Shown here: positions 55,846 through 64,000 of the stretch, piece after piece
Layout of the letters: each line of letters begins with the position of its first letter
Position numbering within the stretch: the first letter of the stretch is position 1
Assembly: GCA_027604185.1 (NCBI GenBank)
Contig: JADGKB010000005.1
Span: 62,001 to 126,000, forward strand
From: Boothiomyces macroporosus
Taxonomy: Eukaryota > Chytridiomycota > Chytridiomycetes > Rhizophydiales > Terramycetaceae
Direction: 5' to 3'
Length of the DNA: 64,000 nt
Translations under genes and position numbers: made by a program
Notes under the pieces: generated by a model
Told to the model about the DNA's origin: nothing
Seen by the model: the letters and a program-made list of their open reading frames with translations, nothing else
Database searches by the model: none

Positions 55846-58204
55846 TCAATATGGCGGAGCTTCTTCGTACTTGAATAGAGCATCGTACATCTTTGCCCCC
55901 AGTTCTGCCGCGACTTGCGGATTCTTGAATACTGCAACTTTGACAGTATCGACTGATAATTTCGCATAATAGTTGGTGCTAGATTAAGAATAGAAATTAC
56001 TGTATAGCGCGGCCCATTCCTTCTATTATTACCAGATCTACATCGGTACAGGCAGAAACGACTTCTTCGCTAACTCGGTCCAAATCAATACATGGTGAGG
56101 CATTACCAGTGGATACAAAAGTGAGCAATTCGGATTTGTATGCCTTTTCAATAATCAAATCGATCTTTGATATTTGCTCCAAGATATCGCCTAATTCTCC
56201 AACGGTAATATCGTTTACAGATGGCTGCTCATTTGCAGCGATTACAACTTCGGTTCCACGAGAAACCAGATATCGAACAAATGGCAATATACCAAAGATT
56301 AAATCCGCACCACTGTTATCTACAAAAATCATGCATTTTTTGTATGGAGGTTCAGTTAAAAGCCTTTCTCTAAACTTGCTAATGTTGTAGAACTTTGGAT
56401 CATATCCGATTTTAGACTATAATTAGCAATCACTTACTTGAGCAACTTTGAAATCTAGCTCGCCCTTCTTGATCATTTCTTGAATATCAGCAGCACCCCA
56501 GTCGTACATGTTCCCAGCCAAGATATTGCTGATAAGCTCATCAACTAATGCTTCTCCTGAAAGCTTGTCCAGACTGGATGTCAACAAGGAGAATCCAAAT
56601 AAGGCTTGACTGTTTTCCTTTTGTTTGATTTTGGAAAAAATGTCATTGAATCCCATTTCCCTCAAGCACTGTTCTCTTAAATTCAGCAGACTAAATTAAT
56701 ATCTATTACCTTCGGACAGAAAGAGTTCCATACGCGTTTGGATTAGTCTTTAGTTCAGAGAGGTGATGTCGGTACATTTTTTCAAACATTTCAGCTCTAG
56801 CCAAAGCATCTTCATTCTTTTCAGTGGCAATATCAACCAAGGATTTCAAATTTGCATCCAATAAATCAATCCAGTAGGAATGCAAGTGTCTTTCAGTCAA
56901 TACAGTAGTATCTGGGTTGTAGGATTTAGGATCTAAAAGTAAAGGAAATTGTTTCAGCTCGGTAGGGTATTCTTCTAAACTTCCCACGGCAGTGATGATG
57001 TTCTTTTCAATGCTGCTAAAGTTTTCAGTGAAAGAGTTCAATCTTGCATAGGTTGGAGGATCTCTCAAGAATGCACCAACAGCTCCCAAATAACCTTCAT
57101 GTCTGAGGAATTGTGCCTTGATTTTACCTTTGGACCAAAATGCAATGGCATAACTAAGGGTGTTCATGGTAATCGGATGGCCACTGATAAAGAAGCCGCT
57201 GAAATAGATTCTAACGTCAAATTCAAATACCTTTGAATCCCGTGAGCTTGTGCATTCAAATAAGCGATTTGGCCAATGTTGTTACTTACCAAATACAGAA
57301 GAGAAGCGGAAATATCTTCTTGCGCGAATTTGGACTTTCTCTCTGCTGGTGGTACTTTAATCACTTTTCCGAATGAAGAAGCAATGGTAGTGCTCTTTAA
57401 TCCGATTTTGGAATAATCGCCACCGTAAATATCACCAACCAACATATCCACATTCTTGTTATCACCCAACTTTGACATTGCTCAGTTAAAAATAGAGATA
57501 CCAAGCATTTCATCATAGTCTTTAGCATCAGTCAGCAGCCCCAACAATCCCCATAAAGTACCTCCACCAAGAGAGGTACCACTGATACGTTCATAAGTTT
57601 CATCACTTGTTACTTTGATTATCGAAACACCTGATCCGATATTTACCAACATGTAGGGAAACAGTTCCTGAGAATTATTTTCATACTGCATCGGCTCTGG
57701 CCGTCTTTCATCATAGGTAAATACTTCATAGGCAATTTGACGAACTAGAAAGTTAAGCCCGTAAATTAAGCATTCCATTTCGTCCTCTTTTTGAACTGCG
57801 ACTCCCAGCTTTTCCCTAAATAAATCTGAATTAAATGAAACAAACCATAGTATTTATGGGAGCCTCCGCCGGTAGCTTATCTTAATTCCAAAGTACCTTT
57901 GATTCTTACAGGAGTATCCCCTCGTTCCGTCAATAATCCTTGCAGAAACCCAATGCATTGATCGATTTTGGCCGTTTCAAACTTGGAAAAGCTCAATCTT
58001 CCGCCTTGAGATTGCTTTGAGAACCAAACGACTTTGGCAAGACTGCCTCCCTTTGATTAACTTGCAATTTACGATATCAACGGCAATGTGGGCAATATTA
58101 TCGCTCTGATTTGGGAGCACAATATCACTCTTCTTGTTTTCCGATATGAAGGATTCGTTTGTATTAAGCGATCCTGCAGATGGGTTGCGATACATTTTCG
58201 ACAT
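55846..58204 (-). CDS. PANK4: PANK4-type pantothenate-kinase-like/DUF89 phosphatase fusion
   Basis: The N-terminal pantothenate kinase fold (AVDIGGSLAKVVWFSKQSQG, ATGGGSHKYYDLFREKLGV, ERISGTSLGGGTLWGLLGLL, MLVGDIYGGDYSKIGL, GFFISGHPITMNTLSYAIAF) is fused to a DUF89 phosphatase (FVDNSGADLIFGILPFVRYL, SRGTEVVIAANEQPSVNDIT, IIEGMGRAIHTNYYAKL). Mammalian PANK4 is a 4'-phosphopantetheine phosphatase acting in CoA control. The kinase catalytic Glu of active PANKs (KFE) is missing here (KYYD). Eight introns: 58051-58072, 57876-57896, 57826-57845, 57481-57501, 57211-57230, 56691-56709, 56417-56437, 55979-56000 (19-22 nt). The product is 730 aa. Confidence 0.9.
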
Positions 58205-60061
58205 TTTTGAAACTGGTGTTGAAAATTGTGGTTGAAAAAACTGTGGAATCTCTTTTGGAAAACATGAGGGACAACTTTGAACTCGCCGTGTTGGAGAGCA
58301 GGAACCATTGGAATTTATTTGTAAATGAAACGCTTCAGTCGATAAATATTTTCGAACAGCTGGAAACGGAAACACGGGATTTCAGCGAAATATCAGACAT
58401 CATACTGCCCTCAGTGGATGAATCTCTGGAATATTCATTCAAAGTAAAAGACCTGGATAGCGAAACGGAAATTCCAGAGTATACTGAGGAGCGAGATCAG
58501 GAATCGACAGTAGATCAGGAACAATTTGATGAGGATGGATCTGAGCTGTTCTCAAAACAGAAGCTGGTGTCTACTCTATTCCCAAAGCTTGCAGAGAAAC
58601 AACCGGAAAAAGAGTCTGATCAAAGCGAGCACTTGCTGGACAAAATTAATGTATTTTGAGTTAACTTAGCAACTGGAACTAGATCTATCAAAGACCAAGC
58701 AGCTTCTGTTAAAATCCAGGAGAGAATTGGAGGCAGTCGCTCAAAGGGAGAGCAAGCTCAAAGTAGACAAAGCAATCAGTCATTAATCATAGGATAATGA
58801 AATATTCTACTTGAATGAAGAGATAAAGAAACTCAAAATGTCTGTAGACTTAGAAATGAAGAAGTTTAAAAAGGAAAAGATACTATGGGAAAAACAGCGA
58901 AAGGCAATGGAAATATTACCAACCAAACGGTTACTCTTACTTAATTACAGAGAGCGGCAAGAAATTGAAATGCTGAGGATCCAATTGCAGGAAGAAAAAG
59001 ACAAATTCAAACAAAACGAGAGCAGGTTGCAAGCTGCTCAAGAAAGGATGAGGAAAAAGAATGAAGATCTAGAGAAACGGAACAGGGAGTTATTAGAGGA
59101 AGTGAAAACACTTGAGCAGGAACGGTCAAACTTCTTGGAGCTAAAGAAATCGATAGCAAAGGAAGAGTTAGAAGAAAAGAAACCAATTGAAGTGCGAACG
59201 AGAACTTCTTTACCGCTCGCAAAGCCTAAAAAGACTTCACTACTATCAAAGGCAACTAGGCTGTCGCTTGGGTCAGCAGAAACTAAAACGATAAAGAAAA
59301 CCGCTTCAATGCCAGCACTGAATATTAAAGTTCCCAAAAAGAATATAATACAACCGCTGTCAGAGGGAGAATTGAAATTGAACGAGATGGAAAGAAATTT
59401 GGGCATGCAACGCCATATTCATGTATTTAAAAGATTAATATTAGCAATCTGAGTCCAAAGATGGTACAATTGAACGATTCTATCCAGACAAATCTCGCTG
59501 TGTATGGAATACAGATTCTATCGAGATAATCAAGCCAGATGGAACAACAACGACGTTCTTCTCCAACGGCGACAAGAAAACTGTAACTGTAACTAACATA
59601 GATAGAAGCAAACAAAACAGAAACCTATTGGTACAAGGAATCAAAGATAAAACAAACTACAATGCCGGATGGAGAAACTTTGTTTGAATTTGAAAATGGG
59701 CAGCGAGAAAGGAAACTAGCAGATGGAACCTACATCATAGAGTTTACAGATAACACGATAAAAACGGTTTATCCAGACAAGTCTGAAAAAATAATATATG
59801 GAGATGGAAAATATCAAGAAACTGATCCTGATGGCCGCAAGGTAATCAGGTTCCCAGAAGGAATGATAGAGATTCATCAAAACGGGAGAAAAGAGCGAAT
59901 ATATCCCAGCGGTGCGAGAAGAATTACATACCCAACTGGAATCCAAGAAACTATATATCCCAACGGCGATATCTGTATCAAAGACAAACTCGTAATCCTT
60001 ATTAATCTAGGGAAATGTAATCAAGCAAACCCACACGAGCCTAATTGACAAGCAATATTAA
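58180..60061 (+). CDS. CENPJ: Centriole protein CPAP/SAS-4 (CENPJ), TCP10 domain
   Basis: CPAP controls centriole and basal-body length by binding tubulin. A long coiled coil (RERQEIEMLRIQLQEEKDKF and following) precedes the C-terminal TCP10/G-box beta-sheet repeats of about 16-20 residues: DGTIERFYPDKS, KPDGTTTTFFSNGDKK, MPDGETLFEFENGQRE, DPDGRKVIRFPEGMIE, RIYPSGARRITYPTGI. The tail CIKDKLGNVIKQT matches the CPAP end. Introns are 58651-58669, 58763-58792 (30 nt), 58929-58949, 59423-59444, 59583-59601 and 59992-60010. The product is 583 aa. The next in-frame ATG is at 58264; from 58180 the gene overlaps the PANK4 start. Confidence 0.9.
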
Positions 60062-60131
60062 TATTTTTTTTAAATTTGTCTTTATTATTTTCGGTCCACA
60101 CTACTACAAACAGTTGATAAATACAGCATTT

Positions 60132-61044
60132 TCATGAAGTAGGCGCAGTTTGGTTAATTGATATATCAAACACTGTTTTCAAAGGGTCGACAGTGCTAGG
60201 TCTGTCTCCAACGACATCGGTAGTATCAGTGGTATCGGTAGCATTACTTCTACCGCTACCCATACGGTTAACTGCACTCAAGTTTCCCAATTTCACATCT
60301 TGGTTAGATTCGGTATTCAAAGATGCTTGAGAGCCTAAAGGCATCACGCTATCACCCAAACCCTTCTCTCCTCCCCAAGATAGTCGTAATTCTTCATTAG
60401 ATCCAGCACCCAATGCCTTCTTTCTTTCCAACACTTTACGAGCGTGTTCTTCTTGACGTGCCAATTTGAGCTGCAACTTGCTGATTTCACGATCACGATT
60501 AATCTTTGCAGCTTGTTCTTTTTCCAAAAGACGTAGTTTCAAAGCAGCCAAGTCTTCAGGGTCCTTTTCTTTACGCGACTTGAGTTTTGGTTTGTCACCT
60601 CTACGACGCTTTTTCGTTTCTTGCTGATCAGCTAAATCCTAAAAAGTTAGTCCATTCTATTGAATAAAAATCTTTATGACGCACCCCATAAAGAAGATTA
60701 TCAAGATCGTTACCAACCTTCCATCGAGCTTCTGTGTTTGCTAGTTTTGCTTTGATATCGTTCTCGGATATCGTGAGCTTGGGTAATGAGAGTTTTGCTG
60801 ATTGCGACAGTGTTTTTGCTGGTTTTATAGATTCAGTTAATTCGTCCAAAGGAATTTCGAAGGCAACCGATTGGCCAACGGTATTAATAGGAATTGATGG
60901 GATCACACGTTTTGATAGTACGTCTGATCCTAGGGTTACTAAAGACTTACCTTGAGACGAATCTGTAACAGATTCAGCAAGTTTTGGTTTTGGAATAGTT
61001 GTAGCGACAATCTGATTTCCTTCCTTTGAAACTCCACAGCCCAT
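60132..61044 (-). CDS. Stathmin-domain protein with N-myristoylation signal (STMND1-like)
   Basis: The N-terminus MGCGVSKEGN is a classic myristoylation/palmitoylation signal. Residues near 60-115 (VAFEIPLDELTESIKPAKTL, KLTISENDIKAKLANTEARW) and the long charged helix after the intron (LAALKLRLLEKEQAAKINRD, ISKLQLKLARQEEHARKVLE) resemble stathmin and its membrane-bound relative STMND1, which sequester tubulin. The intron is best placed at 60639-60684 (46 nt, phase 0), the longest in the window; a 79-nt alternative with an earlier donor also keeps frame. The product is about 288 aa. Confidence 0.55.
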
Positions 61045-61647
61045 TGATGATAATAATTTAAAAAACGAATGTGTGATTTGAAGAGATTTAGCTTCACAAA
61101 GTGAATGATATAAGTGAGAGTGAAAATATGACTTTATAAGTGTGGTCGGAGATTTTTTGATGTGACGTATACCTGTCAGGGGGGAAAGATTATCAATCAC
61201 AGCTCAAAGACAAATAGTAAATAAATAGTTTGAATTGCCGTGCTGAGTATTCGCGGGAGTATTGTGGGATCGTTTCAAGAGTCTCCTCATAGCTGTCAAC
61301 ACGCAATTCTTCAAAGAGGTGAAAATGAAGTGATATTGAATTGCCTGAGCTTGATTGTTACTCAGTATTGCAAACAATTCATATAGAAGCAATTAAATGT
61401 AAATAAAATAAAAAACAATCAATTTCAAATACTCAATTTGCATTGTTTTCAAATTTTCCACATCTGCTAAATTTAGGGAAATGCGAAATCTAACGGAAAA
61501 CAATATTGAATTTGTCTTCAAATTGTAACCTCCTATCTTGCAACGGATTTGCCAGTACCGATCATGGGGTTTGCTTTCCCTTAAATTCTAGAATTTCCAA
61601 TACACAATGGCATCCTTGCAAATTACCAGTAGAACCCAGACTATACT
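61045..61647. other. Intergenic, no gene seen
   Basis: About 600 bp of AT-rich sequence between two minus-strand genes. The short frames present (for example 61204-61392) have no protein-like features. It holds the stathmin-like gene's promoter on its left side. Confidence 0.5.
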
Positions 61648-62249
61648 TTATTGGATATTTTCCTTTTGATAAAAGTCAACAATAACTTTGAGTTTTTCAT
61701 CAAGTCCGGCAACCCAACTTTTCAACTGTTCGTTTAGCTTCTGATCTTCTCCGTGAGATAAATTAGCATAAAAGTCTTTACGGTATGGGCAAGCTTTCAT
61801 TGCGACAGAAAAGATCGGACGAATCAAGAACGAATGATGCTTTGACAATTTTTGTTCGTAGGCTTTGGTAAACGAAGTTTGTAATTCCTCCGATCCATTC
61901 TCCAAGTTTAATTTCAATGCCAAACAAGTGAATTCCAATCCTCTTTTCAACCACAGCAGTGCTTCAGTTGCGATTCTCTTCTTTTCAGGCTTTTCTGAAA
62001 TAACTATGGATTGAAGGGTTTTGGATTTATCTGGGAATTGATCATATCTTGTCTTGAGTTTGGTTACGTTTCCCTGAATATCAGACCTCACTGGGGAGAA
62101 GGCTGATCCTAAAGAATCTTTGATTAACAAAAAGTACCGAGGAGCTTCACTAGAACTTCAACGCTATTGAGGAACGGAATGGTTTCTACTTCACCGTTGA
62201 TTAGATTGGCATCTTTGAACGAGGCAGGATTCTGGTCGAAAAAAGTCAT
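61648..62249 (-). CDS. GLTP: Glycolipid transfer protein (GLTP domain)
   Basis: This cytosolic lipid-binding protein moves glycosphingolipids or ceramide-phosphate between membranes. It shows the GLTP blocks GSAFSPVRSDIQGNVTKLKT (the ligand-binding Asp and Asn), TEALLWLKRGLEFTCLALKL (conserved Trp and Lys) and KHHSFLIRPIFSVAMKACPY (His ligand). A 20-nt intron at 62118-62137 joins VEVLVKLL to DSLGSAFSP. The product is 193 aa. Confidence 0.93.
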
Positions 62250-62558
62250 TTTGATTTGCAAACTTGGACAAAGAATTTGCGCGTTCTGCAAGGGTGACTA
62301 CAAATAATTCCAACTGATGATAAATCCTCCCTGATTGTTTAATTTTACAGGTTTATTTCAAGTTTGCAATTCCGTAAGAATCGGGACAGCTCATTAATAA
62401 CCCAGAGACTATCCAGGAAAAGTTGGTTCTTATTTCCTTGTAAAGTCTATAATGATGAATCTTGGATGGTTCAATAGTTCCCCAACTGTCAAACTTGGTT
62501 GTGACTGCTACGCCACCCTTTCTGTTTTGAAAAGTGAGAAATACTTTTTCACATTTAA
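62250..62558. other. Divergent promoter region, no gene seen
   Basis: About 310 bp lie between the divergent starts of the GLTP gene and the zinc-binding gene. Nothing recognisable was found. Confidence 0.5.
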
Positions 62559-63431
62559 ATGGGCAAGTCGGTGGATATCAAAGATCCGAAATCCCAAACC
62601 AAAGTCTGTCATTTATGTAGAACCAACCAAACCCAATTAACCAGGCACTTGGCAAAGAAATGCTTGCTCATCCCTGAAACCTGGAAATTTGATCCTGTAG
62701 ATTCAACTGATTGCCAGTTTTGTAAATCAATATTCAACTTCGCTGATGCAAATGCATACGTCTCACATTTGGATATTTGTAATAGATACAATGTGTCTGT
62801 AGAACGAATGAAAAACTCCGAGACCAGAATGACCTCAAAGTATGCTCGGTCGCCTGCTACTGGTGCCAGAAACAAATTCAAATCATCCTCAGCTGCAATA
62901 TGCCCTGTTGTTGGCCTTGTTGAAGTTATTCATATGGGTGGAAAGAAATATTTCAAATGGAATGATAAATACTTTGAGCCTGGAATGTTCTCTTCCGGAA
63001 ATATGGGGGCTTTTTCAGCAGTAAATGTTAGTCAGGATGTACTAGAAGCTGGAGCTACACCATACGATACTCCGATGGCTCAATTTAATGATTTCTTGTC
63101 TCCTTACAGCCCTTATGCCAACCTCAGTCAAATACCAAATTCGAACCTCTCAACCGGCATGGAGTTTATTAACCAACTGAGAGCAACTTCGCTTAAAGAT
63201 CCACAAATAGTTCCCATCACCGACCCGCTTTTTATAAATGCAGATACCAACGGTCCAACCTATCCAGATGTACGTCAAATGCCATATTCTGCAAGCAATA
63301 CCAACCAATCTACAAATTATATCAATTCATTGTTCCCAATAGATGAACGCGACACTCTTAGCATGGACTATCTGTTCCAAGTGGATGAAAAGGATAAAAA
63401 TGACATGTTTTCAAATGTGGTCGAAAAATAG
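62559..63431 (+). CDS. Protein with two N-terminal CxxC...H...C zinc-finger-like units
   Basis: The 290-aa protein begins with two candidate zinc sites: CHLCRTNQTQLTRHLAKKC and CQFCKSIF...HLDIC. The first two Cys, a His and a last Cys in each unit suggest C2HC fingers. A predicted basic stretch follows (TSKYARSPATGARNKFK), and the last 150 residues are Pro/Asn/Ser-rich and acidic, like an activation domain. A DNA- or RNA-binding regulator is plausible, but the family is unknown. No intron is needed. Confidence 0.7.
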   Translation: MGKSVDIKDPKSQTKVCHLCRTNQTQLTRHLAKKCLLIPETWKFDPVDSTDCQFCKSIFNFADANAYVSHLDICNRYNVSVERMKNSETRMTSKYARSPATGARNKFKSSSAAICPVVGLVEVIHMGGKKYFKWNDKYFEPGMFSSGNMGAFSAVNVSQDVLEAGATPYDTPMAQFNDFLSPYSPYANLSQIPNSNLSTGMEFINQLRATSLKDPQIVPITDPLFINADTNGPTYPDVRQMPYSASNTNQSTNYINSLFPIDERDTLSMDYLFQVDEKDKNDMFSNVVEK

Positions 63432-63470
63432 CCTCCTTGTTAATAAACTGTTTCAAAAACCAAGATTTCT

Positions 63471-64000
63471 TTATTCCAAAAGAGGAAGCAATTCAGTAAC
63501 AGTCTTGATGTCCATTGCTCGAATCTTTTCGGTCCACACCAATTTCTCATCATCATACTCTTGAGGCTCAATACCAACTACTTTGACATGTTCCAACCCA
63601 GATAGTGGGTAATTTGGATCCAATTTCAAAACAAATGCTCTGCCAGATTCAGCTTGAACAAGTAATTCTAATAACTCATCATCGAATATTCCTATTGTTG
63701 GTATTGATTACCTCCATTTTCTACTATTACTTGCATTTCTGATTTTCTACTCAAATAATTTTTAACACGATTGTTCAACAGCGTAACTGCTGTTCCTATA
63801 GCTTCATTAAGTGGCATATCAGCAATAATTTCTAATACATCTTGATACTCAATATGATCCGCCTTTGTTAATCTAAAGTACTTGAATATCTAGTTTTTTG
63901 TCAATAATAAAAGTAATAGTAACGTCTTGAATGATTACTTGAAACTTTGTATCCGAAAGAGTATTGATTTTAGTCTGAGTAAATCTGTACAATAAATTCA
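63471..64000 (-). CDS. Unrecognised protein, 5' end beyond the window
   Basis: Three exon frames join through introns 63863-63881 (19 nt) and 63692-63711 (20 nt) and remain open to the window edge. The visible sequence includes NTLSDTKFQVIIQDVTITFI, YQDVLEIIADMPLNEAIGTA and HVKVVGIEPQEYDDEKLVWT, ending VTELLPLLE. It has alternating strands and helices, but I recognise no family. Confidence 0.65.

Overview
This is a very gene-dense window from a fungal nuclear genome. A WOPR (Gti1/Pac2) transcription factor, ATP synthase subunit k, a bifunctional ADE2 and a VMA12/SFT2/YOP1 complement support a fungus. A CPAP/SAS-4 centriole protein, a KNL2-type centromere protein, METTL16 and an Abraxas-like protein, which budding yeasts lack, point to an early-diverging, centriole-bearing lineage (zoosporic or close to it). 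I cannot name the species.

The dominant signal is the introns. Reading each gene through its family, I placed about 94 GT-AG introns. By hand count 31 are 19 nt, 28 are 20 nt, 21 are 21 nt, 12 are 22-24 nt, and only two are longer (30 and 46 nt). Nearly all carry a YTRAY-like branch site (CTAAT, TTAAC, TTAAT) a few bases before the AG. With these removed, spliced lengths come out at family-typical values, for example 190 aa for NCS-1, 617 aa for V-ATPase subunit A and 111 aa for Rtc3. Almost every open reading frame that stops early in this window stops inside such an intron.

Layout. 1-8 kb: a secreted-type fragment, SER3, an unknown gene, WOPR, CUS1 (SF3b), NCS-1, CDC73. 8-25.9 kb: a disordered protein, MME1 carrier, 2OG oxygenase, KNL2, RAD54B, an unknown protein, SLH1/ASCC3, PIG-H, ATP19, VMA12. 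25.9-29.4 kb: a sparse stretch with three identical tRNA-Trp genes, ALO1 and one small ORF. 29.4-36.5 kb: ATP synthase e, GLC8, VMA1, an unknown gene, METTL16, SFT2, TIM10, a secreted aspartyl protease. 36.5-38 kb: no gene I can support. 38-49 kb: GNAT, CCS1, POP7, histone H3, a KICS2-like gene, an MFS transporter, a LAMTOR5-like gene, ADE2, a PH-like protein, an ADCK1 kinase, RTC3, Abraxas. 49-64 kb: TAD3, TFG1, YOP1, a small coiled-coil protein, a membrane protein, CDC37, PANK4, CPAP, a stathmin-like protein, GLTP, a zinc-binding protein and a partial gene.

Genes are mostly unlinked housekeeping functions packed head-to-head or tail-to-tail with gaps of 5-100 bp, some with touching or overlapping ends. 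Functional themes are splicing and transcription (CUS1, METTL16, CDC73, TFG1), chromosome maintenance (KNL2, RAD54B, H3), V-ATPase (VMA1, VMA12), mitochondria (MME1, ATP19, ATP synthase e, TIM10, ADCK1), TORC1 amino-acid sensing (KICS2-like, LAMTOR5-like) and the centriole or microtubules (CPAP, stathmin-like). No mobile element, CRISPR array or intein was seen.
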